DNA of 64,000 nucleotides from Planctomycetaceae bacterium (GTDB lineage Bacteria > Planctomycetota > Phycisphaerae > SM23-33): assembly GCA_021371965.1 (NCBI GenBank), contig JAJFVE010000160.1, positions 1 through 64,000 of the forward strand, read 5' to 3'. Below are positions 34,281 through 45,052 of the stretch, piece after piece. Within the stretch, counting starts at the first letter, position 1, and the number at the start of each line of letters is the position of its first letter. The translations under genes and the position numbers were made by a program. The notes beneath the pieces were generated by a model. It made no database searches. It saw only the letters and a list, made by a program, of their open reading frames with translations, and had not been told where the DNA came from.

Positions 34281-34676
34281 ATGAAACTCAGCGAATACTT
34301 CCAGTCCTCTAACGGAACAGGCATCCTGGCTACCTCGAACTCATCGGGCCAAGTCGATGTGGCCATTTACGCACGGCCGCACTTTATCGACGAGCAGACG
34401 GTCGCATTCATCATGAAAGACGGGTTGAGCCACGAGAACCTCCAGTCGAATCCACATGCGGCATACTTGTTTGTCGAGCGCGGCGAAGGATACCAAGGCA
34501 GGCGGCTCTATCTCACGAAACTCACCGAGGAGACCGACCCGCAGAAAATCGACGCCCTACGGCGGCGACCACTGCCGGCCGAATGCAGCGCCGAGAGTGG
34601 ATCTCGGTTCCTGGTCCACTTCCATGTGGATCGCGTGCGGCCGGTGGTCGGCGACGGTCAGGAGGCACGACGATGA
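34281..34676 (+). CDS. pyridoxamine 5'-phosphate oxidase-fold flavin-binding protein, copy 2
   Basis: 131 residues from the ATG at 34281. Close paralogue of 11449-11838: MKLSEYF, GTGILATSNSSG, VDVAIYARPHFIDEQTVAFIM, DGLSHENLQSNPHAAYLF and [20 protein letters not shown] all match with a few changes. Same split-barrel flavin fold, reaction unknown. It overlaps the next gene by ATGA. The near identity of two copies 23 kb apart within the island suggests a recent duplication or separate acquisition. Confidence 0.8.
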   Translation: MKLSEYFQSSNGTGILATSNSSGQVDVAIYARPHFIDEQTVAFIMKDGLSHENLQSNPHAAYLFVERGEGYQGRRLYLTKLTEETDPQKIDALRRRPLPAECSAESGSRFLVHFHVDRVRPVVGDGQEARR

Positions 34677-35593
34677 TGCTGCCGTCACCACACTGCATGC
34701 GCAGGGTCGGCTTCGCTCTTGTTGTATGTGCGGTACTGGCTCTTCTGCCCAGCAGCCTCTTGGCTCACCAGCCTCGTATCGCCAGCAGCAGTGGCATGAC
34801 GGACATCCGTCGGCCGGAAGTGTCGCAGGCGTTTTACGGAGAACTCATTGGCTCACCGGCTGAGTTCCGGATTCAGTCCGAACACGAATTCCGCCTCTAC
34901 GTCGGGCTCCTGGTTCCGGACATTGCCGGGGTGCGGAAGGACATCTCTGCCGAAATCGTTCAGAAGACGTCAGATGGAGCCAGATCCCTGGCAACATTGG
35001 ATGGCACGGCGTTTCACTGGAAGCCGTTCTTCGAGCGATTCGGCGGCGACAACTACTTCTGGGGACCGGAATTCGAGGCCGATGGCTCTGGCCCGGACAT
35101 GTCCATCAAGGGCCGGACGGTTCCAGGCGGCACCTATTTGATCCGAGTGTTCAGCCCCACCAACCAGGGCAAGTACGTGCTGGCAACGGGCGACGTGGAG
35201 GTATTTCCAGTAGGAGAGATGCTCCACGCCGCCCGGATCATGCCGCGGCTCAAGGCGGAGTTCTTTGACAAATCGCCGCTGGAGATCATCCTCTCGCCCA
35301 TTGGGTGGGGTTACATACTCGCTATCTACGTGCTGGTCTTCATTGCCGGTTTCGTCTACCGATTGCTGCTGCGAAGGCTTGCCAGAAATACCCTCCAGGG
35401 CAGAGCAAAGAACATCGGTGGCAAGGGGCGCCTCCTCAGAGCAGGCGTTGGTCTGGTGTTGCTGGTCTGGGCTGTCACCACTTCGTGGAATCCGCTGCTT
35501 CTGGCCCTGTCGGGCTTTTGCTTCTTTGAAGCGATCTTCAGTTGGTGCGGCCTTTATGCCGCTATAGGGAAAAGCAGTTGCCCCGCGTCTTGA
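34673..35593 (+). CDS. exported/membrane protein with DUF2892-like C terminus
   Basis: 306 residues. A signal-type segment (VGFALVVCAVLALLPSSLLAH) is followed by a beta-rich outer domain of about 190 residues with no recognised family (FRLYVGLLVPDIAGVRKDISAEIV, PGGTYLIRVFSPTNQGKYVLATGDVEVF). A membrane helix comes next (GYILAIYVLVFIAGFVYRLLL). The C-terminal 60 residues (GRLLRAGVGLVLLVWAVT, then LSGFCFFEAIFSWCGLYAAIG) resemble DUF2892/YgaP-like membrane hairpins with their cysteines. YgaP-type domains are often tied to rhodanese and sulfide handling, which fits the sulfur genes nearby. Confidence 0.65.
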   Translation: MMLPSPHCMRRVGFALVVCAVLALLPSSLLAHQPRIASSSGMTDIRRPEVSQAFYGELIGSPAEFRIQSEHEFRLYVGLLVPDIAGVRKDISAEIVQKTSDGARSLATLDGTAFHWKPFFERFGGDNYFWGPEFEADGSGPDMSIKGRTVPGGTYLIRVFSPTNQGKYVLATGDVEVFPVGEMLHAARIMPRLKAEFFDKSPLEIILSPIGWGYILAIYVLVFIAGFVYRLLLRRLARNTLQGRAKNIGGKGRLLRAGVGLVLLVWAVTTSWNPLLLALSGFCFFEAIFSWCGLYAAIGKSSCPAS

Positions 35594-35665
35594 TGACATG
35601 GTTGCCTGTCGCACGGTTTGAGTTGCCGGCATGACCGCAACCATGCACCGATACGCGCTCCGAGC

Positions 35666-35815
35666 TTACCTGCGGCGTAGCAGCGCCAGCAGGCCTCCGG
35701 CGAGGATGAATGACTGCGTCGTAGGTTTGGAAATGGCGGTTACGGCGAACTCGCAATTGTGGTCGAGGACGGCCCAAGGCGACGTTGGTAACGGTTGGTC
35801 TGTGCTTGAGGCCAT
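35666..35815 (-). CDS. possible 49-residue protein with PEP-CTERM-like tail
   Basis: The ATG at 35815 has AGGA seven bases upstream. The product ends in KPTTQSFILAGGLLALLRRR: a hydrophobic helix followed by arginines, like a PEP-CTERM sorting signal without the Pro-Glu-Pro. It may be a genuine small protein or the tail of a lost gene. The rest of the 360-base gap between 35594 and 35955 shows nothing else. Confidence 0.25.
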   Translation of the reverse strand: MASSTDQPLPTSPWAVLDHNCEFAVTAISKPTTQSFILAGGLLALLRRR

Positions 35816-35955
35816 GGTTCTGTTCTGTCCTGGTTGCGAGGCGTTCCCGTGACGCATTCCACGCCAAGGATTGCCGGGCCTCCGAGCCGAACCCGCGAAA
35901 GGCCATCTCGGTTCCCGCGGCTGTTGAAGAAAGCATCTTGGTTCTCTCTCCGCCA

Positions 35956-38289
<2,334 letters not shown>

Positions 38290-40305
38290 CTACTTGCCGC
38301 CTTTCTCCTGAACTGCCGGCAACTCGCTCCTGGCCGACCATTCGGACCAGCCGCCGTCATACCAGAGAACATTGGAGTAACCCAGTAGGTTGCGGATGAC
38401 GAAGAAGGTCTGGCTGGCCTGGTGGCCGGTTCGGCAGTGCACAATCACTTTCATGTCTTTGGAGGGTATGAGCCGTGCATAGGCATTGGCCAGATCGTCG
38501 ATGGATCGCAAGAGCGTCACGCCACCGACCGTCGTCACATCCTCGGTGTACGGGCGGTTCTTCGCCCCGGGGATGTGCCCGCCACGTGCCTCCTCGATCT
38601 TCTGGCCGGTGTAAAACTCCGTGGGCCTGACGTCGATGATTACGGTGTCCTTCCTGTCTAGATGCTCGCGAACCTGCCTGTAATCCACCGTAAACCTGTC
38701 CGGCGAGCCGATCGGATAGTCCGACGGTTCAACGGCCGGAAGATCCTTCGTGACAGCATGCTTCTCGGCCGTCCATCGCGCGAAGCCTCCGTTCAGGATG
38801 CCGTATCGACTATGGCCCAGGCGGGCAAAGGCCATGGACACTAGCGTTGCGTCATGCGGCTTGTCATCCGGGACGATCACCACCGTGTCCGTTGGGCGGA
38901 TGCCCAGCAGGGACATATGCCTAGCCAGCACATCCGACGGCAAGAGCATGGACGACACCCCGCCGACCACACCACGGAAGTGCTCCGGCGAGACGCACAC
39001 GGAACCCTGGATGTGGGCGGTGTTGTACAGGGGTTGCTGCCGCACGTCCAAGACCCGCACGTCCTTCTTGCCGAGGTTCCCGGCCAGCCATGCCGGTTCG
39101 ACCAGGCCCGGCAACTTCGGCGAGGTCGGCAGAGAGAGCGGAAGTTGGGCAACAGGCGTTGCGGCCGGGGCCTTTGCGTCGCCCATGAAGTAGTGCCGCC
39201 ATGAGTTGATCTGCGCCGTCTGCTTGATGGAGAGCGGCTCTGTCCGCAGAGATGCAGGCTTCAGGACACGCTCGCGGAAGCCTTCAAGGCCATCCGTGAG
39301 CATATAGACGTTGGCATAGCCCATTCTTGCCAGAGCGTCCCGGGCCTGGGCCGGGTGCGTCATGCCGTTGGAGTACAGCACAATCAGGCCTCTGTTCTTG
39401 TACGGGGCCAGAGCGGCGGGCAGACCGGCCATCTCGATGTTGACCGCGCCACGAATGTTGAAAGCCTCGAATTCCTCGGCTGGACGGATATCCACCAGAA
39501 ACAGCCCGGCCTCGGCTGCCATGATCCGGTCGGCGAGTTCCTCCGGCTCCATGTGGTCCTTGGCCTCCGCTATCTGCGCCAGAAGAGCCGCCTCTGAGGG
39601 CGCGTGTGGGGTCGGTTTTTCCGTTGTCGGGCTGCCGCCGTCGATGGCCAGCAGACCTACTGCCAAGACAACCATCGCCACGCTGAAGGCCTTCAGGAAG
39701 GGGCTTCGCCAGTAGACCCCCGTGCCCGCCACCCGCCGCTCGATGTACTCCGCGCCCCAGAAGCAGCCGATGGCGACCAGCACGAAAATCGCGGCGAAGG
39801 ACGCGGCCGACATTCCCAGCGACTGCCAGGCGAACTGGACGCCGCTGTCGCCCCAAGCATACAGCCCCTTGAGGAGGCCGAACATCTCGTTGAACAATAT
39901 GCTGCCCAGAACCGTACCGCCCAGGAACACGGCGGCGTCCCATCGGCCCGAGGCCAGGCCCACCGCAGCCGTACCTGGGCACCAGGCCCCTACGACGAAA
40001 CCCACACCCAGGATCAGGCCGCCGGCGATCTGGGCGCCATAGATGCTGGGCATGAAGAACAGTTGTTCCGCGTCGATCCAGCCCAAGCCGCGGGCGTATA
40101 ACAGCCCCAGCATTGCCACGATGACGGCGGTAAACATGACCTTCAACACCGCCATGTCGCGGAGGTAGAAGATGCCCGCCAGGCGTCGGGAGCTGCCGAA
40201 GCCGGCCCGCTCCAAGGCAAAGCCGAACGCCAGGCCGATGGCCAAGGCGGCCAGCATGGCAGTCGAACCCGCGAGTGCGTTGTTGCCAAAGAAAGTTTCA
40301 ATCAT
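38290..40305 (-). CDS. YeeE/YedE sulfur transporter fused to three rhodanese domains
   Basis: 671 residues from the ATG at 40305 (AGGAGG upstream). Residues 1-230 are the YeeE/YedE (DUF395) membrane domain with about eight helices and GAWCPGTAAVGLASGR. Three rhodanese modules follow. Domain 1 has FLVDIRPAEEF but its active loop LYSNGMTH lacks the Cys. Domain 2 has VLDVRQQPLYNTAHI and no Cys loop. Domain 3 has IIDVRPTEFYTGQKIEEARGGHIPGA and the intact HCRTGHQ. Domains 2 and 3 together resemble a thiosulfate sulfurtransferase. The likely role is uptake of thiosulfate or sulfane sulfur coupled to persulfide transfer. It overlaps the YeeE gene before it by 8 bases. Confidence 0.85.
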   Translation of the reverse strand: MIETFFGNNALAGSTAMLAALAIGLAFGFALERAGFGSSRRLAGIFYLRDMAVLKVMFTAVIVAMLGLLYARGLGWIDAEQLFFMPSIYGAQIAGGLILGVGFVVGAWCPGTAAVGLASGRWDAAVFLGGTVLGSILFNEMFGLLKGLYAWGDSGVQFAWQSLGMSAASFAAIFVLVAIGCFWGAEYIERRVAGTGVYWRSPFLKAFSVAMVVLAVGLLAIDGGSPTTEKPTPHAPSEAALLAQIAEAKDHMEPEELADRIMAAEAGLFLVDIRPAEEFEAFNIRGAVNIEMAGLPAALAPYKNRGLIVLYSNGMTHPAQARDALARMGYANVYMLTDGLEGFRERVLKPASLRTEPLSIKQTAQINSWRHYFMGDAKAPAATPVAQLPLSLPTSPKLPGLVEPAWLAGNLGKKDVRVLDVRQQPLYNTAHIQGSVCVSPEHFRGVVGGVSSMLLPSDVLARHMSLLGIRPTDTVVIVPDDKPHDATLVSMAFARLGHSRYGILNGGFARWTAEKHAVTKDLPAVEPSDYPIGSPDRFTVDYRQVREHLDRKDTVIIDVRPTEFYTGQKIEEARGGHIPGAKNRPYTEDVTTVGGVTLLRSIDDLANAYARLIPSKDMKVIVHCRTGHQASQTFFVIRNLLGYSNVLWYDGGWSEWSARSELPAVQEKGGK

Positions 40306-40828
40306 GCCACTGCCTCCTGACCAGCCATGCCGCAGCATATCCGCCGGCGAAGACGCAGATGAGGAAGACCAGGCTGCCTGACAGCAACATTGCGCTGCCC
40401 GAAAGCGCCTGGCCTGAGGTGCAGCCTTGGGCCAATCGGCTGGCGAAGCCCGCCAGGACCCCGCCGATCAAGGCCAGCGCGACGCGCAACCGTCTTGAGG
40501 TCCTTCTGCCGCGTTCGACCTGGGACTTTACCCGCCGGGCCAGCACGGCCGAGAAGAGGCCGCCGAGGAATACCCCGGCCAGCATGAAGACCAGGTAGTA
40601 GTTGAGCGGCTTGCCGCCCCACGCGCCGAAGTACTCGCTGGACTTCGTGTGCGATGGCAGGATGCAGCCTTCGACCCAGGCGCTCAGGCGAGCGATGCCG
40701 CCTGACGCACCAAGCCCCGCCCCGAGGATCAGATACGAGGCCAGCAGGGTCAGGCCCAGCAGTACGCCGGCCAGATACGGATTCATATAAGGCTTGGGAC
40801 TATCGTTCTTGGGCAATTGCTCATTCAT
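40298..40828 (-). CDS. YeeE/YedE-family membrane protein
   Basis: 176 residues with about four membrane helices. Conserved cysteines of the YeeE/DUF395 thiosulfate-transport family occur in WVEGCILP and RLAQGCTSGQALSG. It would form a half-transporter with the YeeE domain of the following fusion gene, as in split YeeE/YedE pairs. It starts one base after the stop of the MBL-rhodanese gene, so the three genes make one transcript. Confidence 0.85.
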   Translation of the reverse strand: MNEQLPKNDSPKPYMNPYLAGVLLGLTLLASYLILGAGLGASGGIARLSAWVEGCILPSHTKSSEYFGAWGGKPLNYYLVFMLAGVFLGGLFSAVLARRVKSQVERGRRTSRRLRVALALIGGVLAGFASRLAQGCTSGQALSGSAMLLSGSLVFLICVFAGGYAAAWLVRRQWHD

Positions 40829-40829
40829 A

Positions 40830-42845
40830 TCAGCACCCTGCGGACTTCTTCTTGGGTAAAGCAGGCGGCGGGACCGGAGGCAATGCGGCTGGCGGCGCTG
40901 GGGCAGGCGCTACGGATCCAGCCGGAGCAGCAGAGGGCTTGGCGGAGTCTTTGGAGCCGGCGTCCTTCCAGTAAGCCTCCAGTCCGCCGTGAAGCGCCTT
41001 AACGGTTCGCTGCGTTTTCTGAGACAGGATGCCGGCTATCTGCATCGCCAGAGACCCATCGCGATCCACCAGGATTAGCGGGCCAGCCCCCGTCAGGTAG
41101 GCCTGGTTGGCCAACACCTCGGCGATGTCTGCGTTGCGAGAGCCGGGAATGCTGTAGTCCGCGAACTGCTCCGCCGGGCGGATATCGACCAGGTCGAATG
41201 TACCGGGTAAGTCCTTGGCAAGCCGCCGAAGCTCGTCGCAGGACATACGGTCGGCCAGCTTGATCTCTCGCTTGGCTGCTGCCGGTCCGGCCGCCGACTT
41301 AGTGACTTCGGCCCCGTAGACAGGCAGGCCCGCCTCGATCCATGCCTCGCTGCCGCCCGCCAGCGACGTGACCTTCTGGAAGCCCTTGGCCTCCAGGAGG
41401 CCGATGGCCATCGTGGAGCGATACGCAGAGTTGCACACGGCCACCACCTGCTGGGCCGGGTCAAGCTTGGCCGACAGTTCCTGCAGGCGGTTCAGCGGCA
41501 GGTTCACCACGTCGCCGATCCGCAGTCCCATCCATTCATTGGGCAGGCGCACGTCGACGACGATCGGGGCCGTGCCTGCCTTCATCTGGGCGTACAGGTC
41601 CGCGGGCTTGATGAAGTCCACCCTCTTGGTGGGCAGGTTGCCTGCCTTCCAGGCCTCCAGCGTCAGCACGGACGCTCCGTAGCCGATGCGATGCAGGCGA
41701 TGCATCGCCTCCGTCAATTCCGTTTTGGCTCCCACCAGCACCAGCTTGCCGCCCGTCTGCGTGGCCCAGGGAACCATGATGCCTACCCAGGTCTCCAGGC
41801 GGCCTCGCAGGCCGATGTTGACCGAGTTGGGAATATGCTCAGCCGCATAGACGCCGGGATCACGGATGTCGGCCACGTAATACTTGGATGTGTTCAGGAG
41901 TTCGTCGCTTGGCTTTACTTCCGCCGGAAGCGACGCATTCCAGTCCACTAGCGGCGGTCCTTGGCGATTCAGTGCCGCATTGTGCCCGAAGTACTGAGGC
42001 GTCTCGGGCAATTCCCGGAGGACGGCGGAGATGAACGCCGTTCGGCTTTTGAGCACAAGGTATGGATTAGACGCGCGTTCCGCACCGATGGTGCTCTTGG
42101 GACTGTCGCTTAGGTGTGCGCCGCAGAGACTGCCTGCCCCGTGGGCAGGCAGGACCATCACCGAGTCATCAAGTTTGGAGAGCTTGTTGACCCACGTGTC
42201 GTAGCCCATCGAGGCCAGCGATGCCGCCGTCATCTTGCCTTCCAGAAGGTCCGGCCGGCCGACACTGCCGATGAATAACGTATCGCCCGTGAAAAGGATC
42301 TTGCCGACCTTGTCTTCCTCGCCGGCATAGACCAGTCCACAGGTGCCGTCGGGCGTGTGGCCGGGGGTCTCCATGACCTTGATGACGGCTGAGCCGACCC
42401 TGAAGGTCGAGCCGTCCTTCATTGGTTCGATTCTGTAGCCCGCGCCGCTGGCAGCGCTCTGATAGATCGGGCAGTTTGCGGCCTTGACGATCTCCAGGTG
42501 CCCGGCCACAAAGTCAGCGTGTGAGTGTGTCAGGTAGACCCCCTTGATCGAAAGCCCGTTCTTCGCCACGTACTCCAGGTAGAACTGGACATCCCGATCC
42601 GGGTCGACGACGAGTGCATCCTTGCCGCTGACCAGGATGTAAGAGTAGTGCGAAAGCACAGGCAGGTTGATCTGGACTACCTCGAACCCGGGGAATCTAT
42701 AGGTGTCAACAATCTGGTGCCTGGCCGCATCGCCGCCGTGCGTGGCCGACTCGGTATCCTTGATCTTTGACGAATCGGCCGATAGCACCGGTATTGTCAA
42801 CATCGCCACAACGGAACAGGCGGCAATCCACGCAAGGTTTTTCAT
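40830..42845 (-). CDS. exported MBL-fold persulfide dioxygenase-like protein with rhodanese domains
   Basis: 671 residues from the ATG at 42845 (GGAG 8 bases upstream). A signal peptide (NLAWIAACSVVAMLTIPVLSA) comes first. The metallo-beta-lactamase domain (about 55-290) has THSHADFVAGH (metal His/Asp), ETPGHTPDGTCGLVY, FTGDTLFIGSVGRPD and LPAHGAGSLCG, matching the ETHE1/Blh persulfide dioxygenase group. Rhodanese-like domains follow. One has the active VAVCNSAYRS loop; the others (YYVADIRDPGVYAAEHIPNS, FDLVDIRPAEQFADYSIPGS) appear inactive. A Pro/Ala-rich tail ends in KKKSAGC. It would oxidise persulfide sulfur outside the cytoplasm. First gene of the sulfur module. Confidence 0.85.
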   Translation of the reverse strand: MKNLAWIAACSVVAMLTIPVLSADSSKIKDTESATHGGDAARHQIVDTYRFPGFEVVQINLPVLSHYSYILVSGKDALVVDPDRDVQFYLEYVAKNGLSIKGVYLTHSHADFVAGHLEIVKAANCPIYQSAASGAGYRIEPMKDGSTFRVGSAVIKVMETPGHTPDGTCGLVYAGEEDKVGKILFTGDTLFIGSVGRPDLLEGKMTAASLASMGYDTWVNKLSKLDDSVMVLPAHGAGSLCGAHLSDSPKSTIGAERASNPYLVLKSRTAFISAVLRELPETPQYFGHNAALNRQGPPLVDWNASLPAEVKPSDELLNTSKYYVADIRDPGVYAAEHIPNSVNIGLRGRLETWVGIMVPWATQTGGKLVLVGAKTELTEAMHRLHRIGYGASVLTLEAWKAGNLPTKRVDFIKPADLYAQMKAGTAPIVVDVRLPNEWMGLRIGDVVNLPLNRLQELSAKLDPAQQVVAVCNSAYRSTMAIGLLEAKGFQKVTSLAGGSEAWIEAGLPVYGAEVTKSAAGPAAAKREIKLADRMSCDELRRLAKDLPGTFDLVDIRPAEQFADYSIPGSRNADIAEVLANQAYLTGAGPLILVDRDGSLAMQIAGILSQKTQRTVKALHGGLEAYWKDAGSKDSAKPSAAPAGSVAPAPAPPAALPPVPPPALPKKKSAGC

Positions 42846-42984
42846 GATTTGTCTCCAAACAGGGTCTAGCCGTATCGCGGCAATGGTCACATGATAGTCC
42901 AGCGGAGGGGTTCGTGCAAAGTGCTATGCGTTCCACCAGTTCCCGATTATTTCCTTGCCACTTTCCGCACACCGCTGTAGTGAT

Positions 42985-43179
42985 CCCGCGGGCCTACGCA
43001 TTTCGTCTGCCTCTTGCTGCGCATGGCTCCCTGCCGCTACGATCCCCGTCCTTATGCCCCGTACACCATCACAGTTCATCATGGTGGCTCTGGCAGGTTG
43101 GATGAACCGCCAGCAGCAGGAGGCTATCGAGTATCTCAGGGAAGAGAACCGCATTATGCGTGCAAGCGGGACGGATCGA
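42985..43179 (+). mobile_element. transposase-leader remnant in frame with the MFS gene
   Basis: From 42985 the sequence follows the same leader as the inverted copy near 16.0 kb (GATCCCGCGGGCCTAC, then CTACGATCCCCGTCCTTATG). At 43054 a frame MPRTPSQFIMVALAGWMNRQ with the coiled QQEAIEYLREENRIM begins. It resembles the start of an insertion-sequence transposase and runs in frame into the transporter, so a chimeric protein of 461 residues is possible. Confidence 0.55.
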
Positions 43180-44439
43180 ATGGATCAGCTTGAGTTTCGT
43201 AACGCGACCTTCAACGCCATTGGCGAGTCTTTGTGGGGCTTAATGACGGCGATGGTCTCGTCAATGACGGTGCTGGTGGTGCTCCTGAAGCGTCTGGGGG
43301 CCGGGGAGCAGATGATCGGTGCTATCGCGGCTATCGACGGAGGAATACTCATCCTGCCGCAATTGCTGGGAGTGTACCTGTTTCAGCCCGGCCGTCGGCG
43401 TAAGCGCTTGTTGGTGATCTGGCATATGGTGGCCTTTGCGCCTAGCCTGGCGATGTCCGCAGTGGCAATCCTCCTGGCAGACCGGTTGGGCCCACAGGCT
43501 ACCCGCTGGGCCTTGATGGGATGCTTCGCCCTGCCGCTGCTGCTGGTCGGGGCCGTCGTCCCTGCCTGGATGGACTGGCTCGCCTGGCTATTTCCAGCCT
43601 CAATCCGTGGCCGGGTTCTTGGCGTGGCGTGGGCGGGGTTTGCCCTTGCGGCCACTGGTGGCCAACTGCTCGCTGGGTGGCTGATCGAGCGTTACCCAGG
43701 CACCGGCATCTACGCAGTGCTTTATCTGGCGGCTGCGGCTATCTCGCTGGTGTCGATGGCCTTCTATGCGATGATTCGTGAGCCGCATGCTGAGGCGCCG
43801 CCATCACCGCGAATGACGACTCGGGAAATCTTTACGCGGTTTGCCGGCAGCCTGAAAGACTCCAACTTCCGGGCCTTTCTAATTGGGCGAATCCTGGCCA
43901 CCGGCGGATTCTGTATGCTGCCGCTGGTGGCGGTGCATTTCAGCTCCGCCGGGGAGGGCCGATTGGACAGCGGAACCGTCGTGGCCTGCGGCGGCGCAAT
44001 GTCGATTGCGATGGCCGTGGCAAACCTGGTGCTGGGACGGATCGGAGACCGACTCGGGCACCGCCTGGGCCTGATCACCTGCGGTGCGGCGCAGGTGCTG
44101 ACGCTATCGCTGCTGCTATTGCCTGGTAGCGTGGCGGTGTGTATCGGGGCATACTTCTGGGCGGGGGTTGCCGTCGGCGGCGCTATCGTCTCGCACTCCA
44201 ACATGCTTTACGAGACCTGCCCCCACGACCACCGCCTGGCCCACATCACTATCGCGAACATCGTCCTTTCAGGCCCACTGCTGGCGGCGCCCCTGCTCGC
44301 CGGCGCGGCCGCGCAGGCATATGGAACAGGGCCAATCTTCCTCATCTGCCTGGCGCTCAGCGCTGCCGCCCTGGCATGGTTTGTTTTCTGCGTCCGCGAA
44401 CCCCGCCACCTCGAAGCATATCAACACAATCTTATTTAG
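43180..44439 (+). CDS. major facilitator superfamily transporter
   Basis: 419 residues if started at MDQLEFRNATFNAIGES (43180); the in-frame transposase-like leader upstream could add 42 residues from 43054. About 12 hydrophobic helices. MFS loop motifs are GRRRKRLLVIWHMVAF, ASIRGRVLGVAWAGFALAATGG and GRIGDRLGHRLGLI. The substrate is unknown. An inverted, truncated copy lies at 14885-15850 with almost the same sequence. A 43-base piece of the upstream leader is repeated just after the stop. Confidence 0.85.
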   Translation: MDQLEFRNATFNAIGESLWGLMTAMVSSMTVLVVLLKRLGAGEQMIGAIAAIDGGILILPQLLGVYLFQPGRRRKRLLVIWHMVAFAPSLAMSAVAILLADRLGPQATRWALMGCFALPLLLVGAVVPAWMDWLAWLFPASIRGRVLGVAWAGFALAATGGQLLAGWLIERYPGTGIYAVLYLAAAAISLVSMAFYAMIREPHAEAPPSPRMTTREIFTRFAGSLKDSNFRAFLIGRILATGGFCMLPLVAVHFSSAGEGRLDSGTVVACGGAMSIAMAVANLVLGRIGDRLGHRLGLITCGAAQVLTLSLLLLPGSVAVCIGAYFWAGVAVGGAIVSHSNMLYETCPHDHRLAHITIANIVLSGPLLAAPLLAGAAAQAYGTGPIFLICLALSAAALAWFVFCVREPRHLEAYQHNLI

Positions 44440-44450
44440 AGCACATCCCT

Positions 44451-44493
44451 CGGACCTGCATCGTTCATCTGCCTCTTGCCGCGCAAGGCTCCC
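44451..44493 (+). repeat. direct repeat flanking the MFS gene
   Basis: About 80 percent of these 43 bases match 42989-43031 (shared TCTGCCTCTTGC and GCGCA.GGCTCCC). The two copies bracket the MFS gene and its transposase-like leader. They could be duplicated insertion-sequence ends. Confidence 0.5.
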
Positions 44494-44526
44494 CAAAGGC
44501 GACGCTCATGCAGCCTGATCGGCTAG

Positions 44527-44700
44527 GTCACGGTCGGCGATCAGGCGCAACTGGTCGGACACAACATCAGTCTTGGCCGGCTCCGCCTCATCACCCGGAA
44601 GAATGGCAGTATGCGATTTGACCGGTATACCGTCACGGACGTTATCGAAAAGACACAGGAGGGCGACAAGATCGAACTCGACACCAAGATCATCCAATGA
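44527..44700 (+). pseudogene. C-terminal remnant of an unknown gene
   Basis: A 57-residue frame without a proper start (VGDQAQLVGHNISLGRLRLI, then RFDRYTVTDVIEKTQEGDKI) ends at a TGA at 44698. It has natural-looking composition but no family I recognise. A stop codon (TAG at 44524) lies directly upstream. The rest of the 610-base gap 44440-45052 is noncoding as far as I can see. Confidence 0.35.
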
Positions 44701-45052
44701 TGATGGAGGTCGGGAGGTATGGCCTTCCCTTGGGCCGCCTCTGCCCGTACTCATCCTGCCCATCCCAACGGAAAGGATGACCCCCGATCAGGTGCCAGCG
44801 AATGTTGAGACTTGCCGCCACAACGGTTAGCGCCTGCAAGTGTTGGAAGTGACTGCGGGGGGAAGATGTACTAACGCCCTATACCGAACAGCATAGGCGC
44901 TTATCATACCTTCACGCCGCATGCGCATTGTCTGCGGGAAAAGCTATTATTCGCAGCGACCACGCCTTCGCTGATAGCTAAAAGAAAGTCAGCCGTTGGC
45001 GCGGGGCCGCCCATGGCGTGCAGCCGCCCGCAGGCGGCCCCGCACCACGGAC

